This document shows, piece by piece, positions 17,999-27,075 of a DNA stretch of 31,524 nt. Source of the DNA: Paulinella micropora (taxonomy: Eukaryota; Cercozoa; Imbricatea; Euglyphida); NCBI GenBank assembly GCA_009731375.1, contig BJOX01000234.1, positions 576,897 through 608,420 of the forward strand. Direction: 5' to 3'. The position numbers and the translations under genes are program-made. Numbering within the stretch: position 1 is the stretch's first letter; every line of letters begins with the position of its first letter. Below the pieces are notes generated by a model, which did not search any database, had not been told where the DNA came from, and was given only the letters and a program-made list of their open reading frames with translations.

Positions 17999-18145
17999 CT
18001 AGACGACTGCCTGCGGCGCGCCCTCAAGCACGTGCTGGGCTTCGTGCTGAACCCAGCCGAGCGCGCGCGGGCCGTCGAGTGCGAACTCGCCAAGTACGAG
18101 GACAAACAGCGCCACAAGCGCCGCCGTACAGGATTGAATACGTAG
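17999..18145 (+). other. 48-codon coding-like extension downstream of the stop
   Basis: This is continuous with the upstream frame. Third positions are almost all G or C until the end and composition is amphipathic/basic, unlike the A/T-rich spacer that follows after 18146. This marks the natural end of the coding region at the TAG, not at the TAA. Confidence 0.6.
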
Positions 18146-18338
18146 TACATTCATTCAGGTGCAGAAAAAAAAAGTTACGACTTATGAAAATCGAACGATA
18201 CAACCAAAAAAAATCGCGTCTGTTTTTTTCTCCGTGTGTTTTCAGTAACCTGAATTCTTTTTTTTAATTTTTTTTGAAAATCGCGCTAATACAGGGGGGG
18301 GGGGCCGCGAGACAGAGCAATTTTACACACGCCCAAAA

Positions 18339-20300
18339 TCAACAGCGCGCCACCGCCACGGCTACCGGCCAGGCGCTGAGGTTCTGCTTAAACGCGCAGG
18401 CAAAATCTAGCATGTTACTGGCGCGAGCGTCGGCGCGCACGCGCCAGCCGCTAAGGTCCCGGTTGAAGGCCGAGGCCTCGTAGAAGGCACAGATCAGGCT
18501 CGTCACGCGGCCTACGTCCCAGCCGCCAATGTCCCCGTTGAAGCTGCGCGCGCTCGAGAACGTTCTGTACAACGACGTCACGGCCGTGGTGTTCCAGTAC
18601 AAGGGCTGGTTGAACCTCCACGCGTCCGCGAGCAAAAACGCCAGCTCCCCGACAAACGGCACGTCGTCCCAGTCGCGCAGGTCGCCCACCGGAATCTGTG
18701 TGTCGCTCAGGAACCACTGGAAGGCGTCCACGTAGCGCAGGGCCTGTGTGCCCGCGATTGGCGCGAGGTACGACAGGTACGACAGCGACGACCCCGCGCC
18801 GCAGAAAAAGAGCCGGTTGCGTTGCGCGTTCTGCCACACATAGCTGGGCTGGAACGACGACTCCGCGGTGGTCAGGCTCACGTTGCCCCACGAGTGGATC
18901 GCCTGCACCCACAACATGTTGTAGCCCAGGTGGCGCAGCCCGTGCAACGCGCCGCGGATCCTGATCTGCACACGCGCGTGCACCGCGTACGCGCCCGAGG
19001 CCTTCGTGCAGGCAGCCACGCCCGGCGCTTGCACGCACGTCTGTACCGCCGAACCATCACCCCAGTCGACCGTGAAGGTGTGCGCGGCCATGGCCACCAC
19101 GGCCGGGTCCAGGTAGCTGAGCTCCGGCGCGCGCGGGCTCGGGTCGTACTCAGCAAATACCGTCATGACGAAATCGGAGCCACACAGCGCCGCGCGGTCG
19201 GCCTCCCGCACGCGCGTGCCCGCAAAGGCCCACAGGCAAGCGCCCGCGCGGTCCGTCGCCGGGGGCAGGCGCGGCGCCCAGGCCGCCAGGCCGTACGTGT
19301 ACTCGCTCGCGCCCTGCAACAAGTAGTCCCAGCGCTGCAGGCCGCTGACGTTCCAACTGCCCAGGTCCGCCACCCAAACGGTGGCGTGGTTGAAGGCGGC
19401 GGTCGCGTCCAGCAGCGACGCCGTCCGCCACAGCTCGACGCCCGGGAACGCAGAGGCGCCGGTGTCCGCGAACGCGAAGGCTACCGTCGTGACGGCCGAC
19501 ACGTCCCACAGGTTCAGCCCCGTGACCAGCAACCGCTGAGACTCCGCGAACACGTACGACAGCGTCGTGACGGCCGACGTGTCCAGCGCCCCGACGTCTA
19601 GTGCCAGCGCGGCCAGGCCGCTGAAGGACCGGTGCAGCGACGTGAGGCCGGCCGGCGCGGGCAGCGGCGCGACCCGCTCCAGTGCCGCCAGGTTCTGCAA
19701 ATGTCTGCCCGCCGTCGGGTGCAGCTCGATACGGCCCCAGTCGTTAATTGCGACCAGCGACGTGCCCGCGGCTTCGGCGGGCTCGAAGGTGCCGCCCCCG
19801 CACGCACAGCACGCTTCGGCAGCACCTAGCCCGCCAAGCCCCGCGTACAAGTTGGTCGGAAAGCGCAGGCAGGCCTCCTCCGGCGGGCCATAGCGCAGCT
19901 CGCTCTCGATCGTCGCGCACGAACGCCCCGCCCTGTCGGTCCACACGGCCGGGTACTGGTTGTGGCAGCGCGAGCCGGGCGCGTACAGCATGCTCCAGCC
20001 CAGCGCTCTGCCCGTGATCTTGATCACGTAGAAGCCGCGGGCGGCGTAGGTGTACTGGCAGGGCAGGCCATCGTTGGTGCACTTGACATTGGTGGAGCCG
20101 TCGCCCCAGTCCACGTTGAAAGCCTGTTGCTGGCCCTGGCCGCCGCCGAGCGGCAGCACGTACGTCGCGCCGGCGCTGGTGACGCTGACGTTCAGCAACG
20201 CCCGGCCCGTCTTCTGTGCGGCCGCGCACGTCGCCCAGCACAGCCACCAGAGCTTAGTACAGTGTGCGGTCCATCTCGTAAGGCACGCTCGGGCTGGCAT
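18339..20300 (-). CDS. Secreted BspA/DUF285-PKD surface protein (pair member 1)
   Basis: 653 residues from the ATG at 20300 to TGA. A signal peptide is plausible (a hydrophobic stretch around LWWLCWATCAAA). It begins with VTSAGATYVLPLGG, then a PKD-like VDWGDGS motif near residue 66. A Cys-rich CCACGGGT segment, a long variable LRR-like region, a second FTVDWGDGSAVQTC motif near residue 415 and DUF285 repeats (FNGDIGGWDVGRVTSL, FNRDLSGW) at the C-terminus follow. No membrane anchor is seen. It aligns along its length with the divergent gene at 20791, which shares the same order of landmarks. Extracellular or virion-surface adhesion is inferred from the family. Confidence 0.93.
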   Translation of the reverse strand: MPARACLTRWTAHCTKLWWLCWATCAAAQKTGRALLNVSVTSAGATYVLPLGGGQGQQQAFNVDWGDGSTNVKCTNDGLPCQYTYAARGFYVIKITGRALGWSMLYAPGSRCHNQYPAVWTDRAGRSCATIESELRYGPPEEACLRFPTNLYAGLGGLGAAEACCACGGGTFEPAEAAGTSLVAINDWGRIELHPTAGRHLQNLAALERVAPLPAPAGLTSLHRSFSGLAALALDVGALDTSAVTTLSYVFAESQRLLVTGLNLWDVSAVTTVAFAFADTGASAFPGVELWRTASLLDATAAFNHATVWVADLGSWNVSGLQRWDYLLQGASEYTYGLAAWAPRLPPATDRAGACLWAFAGTRVREADRAALCGSDFVMTVFAEYDPSPRAPELSYLDPAVVAMAAHTFTVDWGDGSAVQTCVQAPGVAACTKASGAYAVHARVQIRIRGALHGLRHLGYNMLWVQAIHSWGNVSLTTAESSFQPSYVWQNAQRNRLFFCGAGSSLSYLSYLAPIAGTQALRYVDAFQWFLSDTQIPVGDLRDWDDVPFVGELAFLLADAWRFNQPLYWNTTAVTSLYRTFSSARSFNGDIGGWDVGRVTSLICAFYEASAFNRDLSGWRVRADARASNMLDFACAFKQNLSAWPVAVAVARC

Positions 20301-20790
20301 TTAAGTTTCGGCCACCGCAAGCCAAGAACGGACGGGGTATGAGAAAAGAGGGAGGGGGGGAGAGGCCCCCTCCCATTTTTCTTGGCCTGTGGGGGGGGGC
20401 CCGCGTGCCCCCCCTGGTGGCCAAGAAAAAGAGTGGTGGAGGGAATGGGAGAATCACGGCAAAAACGAGGGGGTATGGGATTTCCGGGGGGGAAAGGGCG
20501 GGAGAGTGTTTTCCTTGACATGCGGGCCAGAGTGTGAGGGTAAAAGGGGAGAGTGTGAAGGGTAAAAGGGGGGGGGGGGAGGGGGGTGTGCAGAGGTTGT
20601 TTTTTTTAGAGGTGCGAGTATGGCAAAAGCTCTCTTTGACAAAGCACCCAAAAATACATAAACCTAAACAGAAAAATCTTTGCAGCAACCCCCCCCCGCC
20701 AAAGCTTGGAGGTGTGCCATTTTTTCTCTCTTAGCTAAGTCCTTTTTCCTCCCGAAAACAAACACACGGACAAAAAACTAGCAGCCGACG
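20301..20790. other. Divergent spacer of the BspA pair
   Basis: About 490 bp between two head-to-head paralogs. It has several G runs (near 20352, 20391 and 20570) and a C run near 20691, with an A-rich stretch including AAAAATACATAAACC about 140 nt before the plus-strand ATG. Both promoters should lie here. No gene is supported. Confidence 0.6.
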
Positions 20791-22845
20791 ATGTTGTCTA
20801 GTGCGAATCGTTCCCGCACGCCACCCTGGCTGGCCTGGTGTCTGTGTGCGGGCGCGCTGTGTGCCGTGGCTTACTGTCCCCATACTCCGCCGCCGGACGG
20901 CCTCCCCAGCCCCACCGCCAGCCCCACCGCCAGCCAGAGCGCCAGCCCGAGCGCCAGCCCGGGCCCGCCGGCGGCCTGGCTGAACCTCAGCGTCACCAGC
21001 GCCGGCGCCACGTACCAGCTGCCGCTGGGCGGCGCGACCGCCGGGCGGCGGTTGCAGCAGTCGACCTTCAGCGTGGACTGGGGGGACGGTTCGGCCGCGG
21101 TGCAGTGCACCAACAACGGCCAGGCCTGCGGCCACACGTTTGCCGCCCGCGGCTTCTACCGAGTGCAGCTGACGGGCCCCGTGCTGGGCTGGAGCATGCT
21201 GTACGCGACGGGCACGCGCTGCGCCGACTACTACCCGCAGGTGTGGCTGGACGAGGCCGGGCAGTCGTGCCCGCAGTACCAGTTCGAGACAGCGGGCTCT
21301 TCTTACTCCAACCTGTGCAATTCGTACGCGGGCTCGTGGTACGCCTGGGTAGGCGGGCTCGGGGCGTCGCAGGCCTGCTGCGCGTGCGGCGGCGGCACCG
21401 TCGAGCCCGCCGAACCGGCGGGGGCTCACCTAGTGGCCATCGACGACTGGGGGGACATCGACCTGCACCCCACGGCCGGCAGACATTTGCAGAACCTGGT
21501 GGAGCTGCAGCGCGTCGCGCCGCTGCCCGCGCAGACCGGCCTCAGGTCTTTGTACCGGTCCTTCAGCGGCCTGGACTCGCTCGCCGCCGTGCTGGACGTG
21601 AGCGCGCTGGACACGTCGGCCGTGACCGACGCGTCGTACGTGTTCGCCGAGTCTTTCTTGCTGGACACGGCGGGCCTCGGCGCCTGGAACATGTCGGCGG
21701 CCAGGGACCTGGCGTTCGCGTTCGCCGTCACCAACGGCTCCTTCGCGGGCGTCGGGCAGTGGGACACCCGGTCGCTGGTCAACGCGACCGCCGCCTTCAA
21801 CCACGCCATGGGCTTTACGCAGGACCTGGCGGGGTGGGACGTCCGGGGCCTGCAGCTGTGGGACAACTTGCTGCAGGGCGCCGAGTCGTACACGCACGGG
21901 CTGAGCGCCTGGGCCACCCAGTTGCCGGCGGGCAGGGGCGCCTGCCTGTGGGCCTTTGCGCGCACGCGCGTGCGCGAGCAAGCGCGCGCCGCGCTCTGCG
22001 AGCCCGAATTCGTGCTCATCGTCAACAGCGGCTACGGGGACACGCCGTCGCTGAGGTATCTGGACCCGGCCGTGGTCACCAGCATTCCTGCACACACCTT
22101 CACGGTCGACTGGGGCGACGGCACGACGCAGACGTGCACGCAGGCCCCGGGCACCTCGAGCTGCACCAAGAATTCGGGCGCGTACCCGAACGACCAGGTG
22201 TTCATCCTGCGGATCCGGGGCGACCTGCACGGCCTGCGGCGGATCGGCACTAGTAGCGTCCTGAGTGTCGTAGCCATCAACTCGTGGGGCAACGTGAGCT
22301 TGACCACGGCCCAGTCCTCGTTCCACCTAGACAACTCGGTGTCCGGTGCTTACCGCAACTCGCTCTTGTACAGCGACCGCTACTCCGACCTGAGCAGCCT
22401 GTCGTACGTGGCGCCCATCACGGGCACCCAGGCCCTGCGCTACGTGGACAACTTCGGCGCCCTGTTCGTCGGCGCACGCAGCCTGGTGGGCGACCTGCGG
22501 GACTGGGACGTTCCGTTGCGGGGGTCGCTGCCGTACATGCTGTCGGGAGCGCGCATGCTCAACCAGCCCCTGTACTGGAACACGACGGCCGTGACTGAAT
22601 TGTTCCAAACGTTCGACAGCGCCATGAGCTTTAACGGCGACCTCAGCGGCTGGGACGTGGGCCGGGTCACGACCCTGGGCGGGACCTTTAAGGATACCAA
22701 GAGCTTTAACCGGGACATCAGCGGTTGGAACGTGGGGGCGGTCACCGACACCAGCTATATGCTACTCAGGGCCTGCGCCTTCCACCAGGACCTCGGCGCG
22801 TGGCCTAGCGGGATCCGGCCGGCCGTGGCCAATTGCCCGACCTAA
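20791..22845 (+). CDS. Secreted BspA/DUF285-PKD surface protein (pair member 2)
   Basis: 684 residues from the ATG at 20791 to TAA. The signal peptide (PPWLAWCLCAGALCAVAYC) is followed by a Pro/Ser/Thr linker (PSPTASPTASQSASPSASP) absent from its partner, of the kind that is often O-glycosylated. Then come VTSAGATYQLPLGG, VDWGDGS near residue 95, the CCACGGGT segment, a second FTVDWGDGTTQTC motif near residue 433, and terminal DUF285 repeats (FNGDLSGWDVGRVTTL). It is a clear inverted paralog of the gene at 18339-20300. A CAGCC-TGAT-GGCTG hairpin and AAATAAA lie shortly after the stop. Confidence 0.94.
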   Translation: MLSSANRSRTPPWLAWCLCAGALCAVAYCPHTPPPDGLPSPTASPTASQSASPSASPGPPAAWLNLSVTSAGATYQLPLGGATAGRRLQQSTFSVDWGDGSAAVQCTNNGQACGHTFAARGFYRVQLTGPVLGWSMLYATGTRCADYYPQVWLDEAGQSCPQYQFETAGSSYSNLCNSYAGSWYAWVGGLGASQACCACGGGTVEPAEPAGAHLVAIDDWGDIDLHPTAGRHLQNLVELQRVAPLPAQTGLRSLYRSFSGLDSLAAVLDVSALDTSAVTDASYVFAESFLLDTAGLGAWNMSAARDLAFAFAVTNGSFAGVGQWDTRSLVNATAAFNHAMGFTQDLAGWDVRGLQLWDNLLQGAESYTHGLSAWATQLPAGRGACLWAFARTRVREQARAALCEPEFVLIVNSGYGDTPSLRYLDPAVVTSIPAHTFTVDWGDGTTQTCTQAPGTSSCTKNSGAYPNDQVFILRIRGDLHGLRRIGTSSVLSVVAINSWGNVSLTTAQSSFHLDNSVSGAYRNSLLYSDRYSDLSSLSYVAPITGTQALRYVDNFGALFVGARSLVGDLRDWDVPLRGSLPYMLSGARMLNQPLYWNTTAVTELFQTFDSAMSFNGDLSGWDVGRVTTLGGTFKDTKSFNRDISGWNVGAVTDTSYMLLRACAFHQDLGAWPSGIRPAVANCPT

Positions 22846-23184
22846 CCGTAGATAACCAAAAAAAAGAAACAGCCTGATGGCTGAGCTGTAAAAATGGCTT
22901 TTTTTAAATAAAAAAAATCTTTGGACCACACACCAGTTATCCAAAGCAAAATACAAGGCGGAGCGGAAGAGAGAGAGAAAGTGCAGATCAGAAAGAAAGT
23001 ATATATACAGACAGAAAGTAGTTAGACAGAAATCTCGTTAGTTTGGGATGGGAAAGGTTGCAAGGCCCCCCCCGTTCTTTTTGCGGCTGGCCCACATTGG
23101 GCTGCGCAATGTTGGCGGGGGGGGCCTTCGCGCCTTTAACCCCCCCCCCCCCCGGGAGACAGACAAGACCTTCAGAAAAAACTC
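22846..23184. other. Spacer before the MYND gene
   Basis: This contains the 5-bp hairpin CAGCCTGATGGCTG (about 22870), an AAATAAAA possible polyadenylation signal (about 22905), TATATATA at 23000, and G/C runs of 8-14 near 23057, 23117 and 23142. CCCACATTGGGCTGCGCAAT (about 23091) echoes the CCCAATG words at 26.7-27 kb. No gene is seen. Confidence 0.6.
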
Positions 23185-23781
23185 ATGTCCACAGCAGGTA
23201 AAATGGCCCGCAACCTGATCGACAGATGTTATCATGAGAGTTGCCCGCTCCACGATCAGCCGGCCGACGTACGTTTCCGCAAGTGTGCCCGCTGCCTCTA
23301 TGCTACGTACTGCAGCCAAAAGTGCCAGAAGGCACACTGGAAGGGCGAGCACGGCCGGCTCTGCCGCGAGGGCTCCTTGTTCGCGACTCAACACCGGCGC
23401 CTGATCGCGTACATGTCCTTCATCAGGAAAGAAAAAGGCGACGCGCTCAACCGCGAACTAGTGTCGTTGGCGCCGCTCGGCGAGCAGGGCGGGGTAGTGT
23501 ACGTGTGCCTGGCCCCGGACGGCACCGAGAGGCGCCGCTACGTGTCGGCGTCTGTGTTGCTGCGTCCGGCCTGGGAAAGACTGCGCTGCATGGTGGCCGG
23601 CGTGCCGGTTTTCCAATTGCAGCAGCAGCGCGGACATAACCACCCTCACCGGTTGCTGATGGTAGAGGCGCCCTTCGTTCGTCTGTTTGACGGGCCGACG
23701 ATCGCCAACGAAGCTGACGAGGGCGCTCAGTACATGTACTGGCAGACCGCTTCCGCGGTGATGTTGTTGTGGTTAGTGTGA
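23185..23781 (+). CDS. MYND-type zinc-finger protein
   Basis: 198 residues from the ATG at 23185 (alternative ATG at 23203). The zinc ligands are C15, C20, C34, C37, C43, C47, H56 and C60, within RKCARCLYATYC and KCQKAHWKGEH. This is the complete MYND pattern, a protein-protein interaction module in eukaryotes and frequent in giant viruses. The remaining 135 residues are unrecognised and have no SET-domain signature, so methyltransferase activity is not implied. A broken copy of the finger lies 3 kb downstream. It is convergent with the next gene; A/T-rich sequence (TTTTTTTTTTTGTTATTAAA) lies between. Confidence 0.92.
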   Translation: MSTAGKMARNLIDRCYHESCPLHDQPADVRFRKCARCLYATYCSQKCQKAHWKGEHGRLCREGSLFATQHRRLIAYMSFIRKEKGDALNRELVSLAPLGEQGGVVYVCLAPDGTERRRYVSASVLLRPAWERLRCMVAGVPVFQLQQQRGHNHPHRLLMVEAPFVRLFDGPTIANEADEGAQYMYWQTASAVMLLWLV

Positions 23782-23862
23782 TGAAAAGACGCTTTTTTTT
23801 TTTGTTATTAAACAAACGAACTCGCTGCGTTCACAGCAAGATTTTAAAAAAAGTCGGGCTCG

Positions 23863-25548
23863 TCACTCTACTACCGCCCCATTCCTGCCGGAACAGTCTC
23901 TCACTCGCGCGCCCAGCCCTTTGAAGTCAGGTGCGCGGCAAGCCAGCGGCGCAAACAGCCTCTGTAACATTTCAGCGCGGGTAGGCCCGTTCGTCAGCCA
24001 CAGGGCCCTCTCCTCGTCCTTCAGCAGCAGGCCCCGCCAGATAGAGGACACCAGTAGCAGCCAGGGGTGGCCGATTCGTCTGTTGTACGACAGGTCCCCG
24101 GGGTCGTGGCTGTGCGCGACCATCAGCGCCCGGGCCAACGACAGCAAGAAGCAGCTGCGCTCGCTGCCGTCCTGGTCGGGCGTGCCCCCCGCATCTTCTG
24201 CCTGAACCTGCGGCCGAACAGACAGACAGCCGGTTAGTGTCTCGGCCAGACAGCCGCGCTCGAACAGCGTAGCGGGCCTGTCGGGGTTGTAGTAGTGCCA
24301 GCGGCCGGCATTCGCGAACCAGACTACGCAGTGTAAACGCGTGTCGACCGAGCGCCGGCTGACGAGGAACGTGCTGTACTGTCTTAGGTCCTCAGATGTA
24401 AGAGTGGTCGTCGCCTCGTCGAGATCCCAAAGGATCCTGCGCGGGCACAACTTGGCGAACGGCCGGGCATGTCCGTACCGGAACTCGTGCAGCTTCCGCA
24501 GCACAACGTTGCCGCTGGCGCCGATGCCGGTGCCCAAACGTGGGTCCCACGACGCCAGCAAGCCCAGCCCGAAGAACACGCGGCCGTTCCTGAAGCCCAC
24601 GTTGCGCTGCCAATCGATGCGCCCTACGTCGCCTATGGCGCGCAGCCACCACCGCAGCACCCAGGCGTGATCGGGTGCGACAACGATGGCATCGTCCCAG
24701 CCCAGCACGCGCGGCCACCGAGCCGGCACATAGTGCAGGGTCAGCGGGGCGCTGGTGTCGACGTCGCAGCCGGCAAAGGCGTAGTGTGTGCGGGCGGCCG
24801 CGTAGCTCCAGGCGAACGCGGCGGCCGCCGATGGTAGCCCCACGCCGCCGCCGCCGAGTCTGTCCTGCCTAGTCGCCAACGTCGAGAGCCCCAGCGCCAG
24901 CCAGTGCAGCCTAGCTATGGACCAGCGCCCGGTCGCGACGTAACAGCGCCCGGCGCTGGCAACGCCTGCATCTAGCACGGGCCAGCGCCGGCAGGGCACC
25001 AACGGCTCGCCGGCGCCGGGCCACTCGAGCGCCCAGCGCAAGGTTCGCTCGAAATAGTTCAGCACGTCGTGGACTGCCTGTCGGCGCGCGCTCGCGAGCC
25101 GGCAACGTTGCCTGAGCTCGCGATTGTCATGTGCTAATGTCAGAACGCACACGGGGTCGCGGTCGAACAACGCGTTGAAGTCGGCGTTCGGCAGGTCGTG
25201 CGCCAGCAGCCTGGCCCTGGCGCCGAGGTCTACCCACTGCAAATGCCCGCCCTCCAGCAGCACCACGACGCGGCGGAGGGTATTTAGGTCGTCGTGCCAG
25301 GGTTGGTTCGCCACCAGCCGCAGGAGACTCTCGAACCGCGGGCGCGCCGGCGGGCGCGGCGGCGGGTGTTGCTCAAAGAACTGCAGCCCGGCCCGCACCA
25401 AGACCCGCGCGTCGGGACAGTGGGCCAGGCACAGCTCGAACAGCCCGGGAAACCAGATCTCTTGGCGGGCCGCCCGTTCAAGTAGCGCCCACTGTCCCGC
25501 CGCGCGGCGGCGGTGGCGGCTACCACGTTTCTTTCTTGCCTGGTGCAT
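23863..25548 (-). CDS. Large orphan protein with cysteine-protease-like C-terminal half
   Basis: 561 residues from the ATG at 25548; the frame continues upstream 74 codons without an ATG through low-complexity sequence. The N-terminus is basic, followed by a helical domain (about 20-180). In the C-terminal half, H406 in LHCVVWFANAGRWHYYNPD is followed by N421/D423 and then C466 in DQDGSERSCFLLSLARAL. The H-(15-17)-N/D-(43-45)-C spacing and the aromatic YYNPD resemble Ulp1/C48-type and related cysteine proteases, which hydrolyse ubiquitin-like or structural protein substrates. This rests on motif spacing only; no database match is claimed. Confidence 0.75.
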   Translation of the reverse strand: MHQARKKRGSRHRRRAAGQWALLERAARQEIWFPGLFELCLAHCPDARVLVRAGLQFFEQHPPPRPPARPRFESLLRLVANQPWHDDLNTLRRVVVLLEGGHLQWVDLGARARLLAHDLPNADFNALFDRDPVCVLTLAHDNRELRQRCRLASARRQAVHDVLNYFERTLRWALEWPGAGEPLVPCRRWPVLDAGVASAGRCYVATGRWSIARLHWLALGLSTLATRQDRLGGGGVGLPSAAAAFAWSYAAARTHYAFAGCDVDTSAPLTLHYVPARWPRVLGWDDAIVVAPDHAWVLRWWLRAIGDVGRIDWQRNVGFRNGRVFFGLGLLASWDPRLGTGIGASGNVVLRKLHEFRYGHARPFAKLCPRRILWDLDEATTTLTSEDLRQYSTFLVSRRSVDTRLHCVVWFANAGRWHYYNPDRPATLFERGCLAETLTGCLSVRPQVQAEDAGGTPDQDGSERSCFLLSLARALMVAHSHDPGDLSYNRRIGHPWLLLVSSIWRGLLLKDEERALWLTNGPTRAEMLQRLFAPLACRAPDFKGLGARVRDCSGRNGAVVE

Positions 25549-26358
25549 GGCGTGGCAAGACTTCTTTTCTGGCACAAAAAAAAAGCCCGCCTGCCGGAGA
25601 TTGTTTTTTTCTGGCGAGGGGAGTGTGGCCGGTGCCAGTGCATTCTTGCCCCCCCCCCCACTTGCCAAGGCACGGGCGCACCGACCCCCCAGTGGAACAA
25701 AAGAGCCCCGGCACAGACAGACTGGCGACAGCAGGGCGGGGGGGGGGGGGGGTTTTGGCTGAATACACACGCTAGCGCTGTTGCTACTCGGCGGCTGCCC
25801 GTCCGTGCTTTGGCAACCTTGTATTCATTAAGAGAAGTAAACGACATGTTTTTTTTTACTAAAGCTTTGACATTTTGTACGCGCTAACCTCTTGAACTCT
25901 TTGGCCTAAGGCCTCGACCTTGGCTTCTGTCTAGGCGGATTTTTTCCAACAGGCCCGACGGCGGCGGCGCTGGGGCACAGAAGGCAACCGTGTCGTTCCC
26001 ACGCGTAATCAGGACCAGGTCTTATTCCGCCAGCACAGGCCTGCTAGCGGTCGGCGGAGATGGCAGGCGCGCCTTCTTGCGCAACGGAGAAGAGGTTGGG
26101 GAAGGGTCGGGCCTGCGTTCTGTCTGGTCGGCCTGGGCCGTGGTGGCGGCGGTAGTGCTCATGGTGCTGGCTTCTTTGGCCCCGCTGTTCAAGAAGACAG
26201 GAGGAGAGGGAGGGAGACACAGATAATCACACGAGATCATAAGGAATCACTCACACACACACGAATGCACTCAAGAAAGGGAGGAAAGAAAAGGCAGTCG
26301 ACAATACATTCAGAAATTGCTTTTTTTTTGTTTTTGGTCCTTGTCACAGGCCGACAAT
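25549..26358. other. Gene-poor spacer
   Basis: A stretch with C and G runs (25650, 25738-25752), a T run near 25850 and A/G-rich DNA after 26200. Apart from a small minus-strand frame listed separately, nothing convincing is visible. A plus-strand frame at about 25990-26226 encodes one hydrophobic segment but has no ATG start. Confidence 0.5.
26022..26162 (-). CDS. Possible small Ser/Pro/Thr-rich protein
   Basis: 46 codons from an ATG at 26162 to TAA. The product is disordered, with a basic segment LRKKARLPSPP resembling a nuclear signal. It could be a terminal exon or chance; the opposite strand is also open. Low confidence. Confidence 0.25.
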   Translation of the reverse strand: MSTTAATTAQADQTERRPDPSPTSSPLRKKARLPSPPTASRPVLAE

Positions 26359-26518
26359 TGTTATAACGATGATTGCCCACTGCAAAGGCAGCCAGCGCCG
26401 CCGGCAGAGGTACGTTTCCGCAAGTGTGCCCGTTGCCTCTACGTACTGCGGCCGGGAGTGCCAGAATGCACACTGGAAGAGCGAGCACGGCCAGCTCTGA
26501 CCGTTCTTGTTCGCTCTC
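26359..26518 (+). pseudogene. Decayed copy of the MYND finger
   Basis: Nucleotide similarity to the MYND gene (about 23229-23394) is obvious, for example TACGTTTCCGCAAGTGTGCC in both. Relative to the intact gene there is a 5-nt deletion where LYATYC is encoded, which shifts the frame in the middle of the finger. The final zinc-ligand Cys position has become TGA (26498-26500). No upstream ATG in frame is apparent and the downstream domain is lost. It is a partial duplication, now non-functional as a finger. Confidence 0.8.
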
Positions 26519-26545
26519 AGCCACGTGTACGTGTGTGAATTTGCG

Positions 26546-26612
26546 TGTGTGTGTGTGTGTGTGTAAAAAAAGGAGAGTTGACTGTGTACGCGTGTGTCTG
26601 TGTGTGTGTTGT
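26546..26612 (+). repeat. TG/GT dinucleotide microsatellites
   Basis: A (GT)n run of about 20 nt ends in AAAAAAA, followed by a shorter TGTGTCTGTGTGTGTG tract. Simple sequence, no coding value. Confidence 0.8.
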
Positions 26613-26717
26613 TTGTCTGCGAAAAAAAAACCTTACCTACACTTTTCCCCCCGCTGCAACCCTCTCCCCGTTCTAGTAAAGGCAACTAAAGGCTCTATGC
26701 AGAGCCCCCCCCCTCTC

Positions 26718-27030
26718 CAGTCTTTTGGCTTCGCTCAATGCGGTCAACATTGGTTGCGGCAGAGGTGGCCAATCCGGGGTGTGCACAATGGGCTCGCCAT
26801 TGCGCAAACCCAATGTTGGCAGCATTGGATTCGCCCAATGGGCTGTAATCGAGGGGGATTGCAGCCCATTGAGCAAACCCTATGCTGCCAATATTGGGTT
26901 TGCCCAATGATGTAGGTTCGGCCCCTCCTCCCCTTCGACAGCCCATTGGGCAAACCCAATGTTAACAGAATTGGGTTCGCCCAATGCTGTCAAGTGCCAA
27001 CATTGAGCCAACATTGAGCTCAATGATGTC
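26718..27030. repeat. Cluster of palindromic CCCAATG words
   Basis: ATTGGGTTTGCCCAATG and its reverse complement (CATTGGGCAAACCCAAT), with variants, recur at least eight times in about 300 bp, for example near 26792-26815, 26824-26842, 26868-26886, 26894-26910, 26943-26962 and 26971-26988. The word is close to palindromic, so both strands encode similar peptides (NIGFAQW) in several frames; these frames are a by-product of the repeat. No gene is called here. Confidence 0.8.
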
Positions 27031-27075
27031 GGCCTCTCTGCAGGGTTTGCCCCCCCTCTCTGTTGGATCTCAAGG

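Noticed and set aside
25549-25770. 74-codon N-terminal extension of the protease-like gene
   Set aside because: It has no ATG and is Pro/Gly-rich low-complexity sequence through G/C runs.
26695-26959. Minus and plus frames encoding NIGFAQW-type repeats
   Set aside because: The peptides arise from the near-palindromic DNA word in several frames on both strands, with no consistent gene structure.
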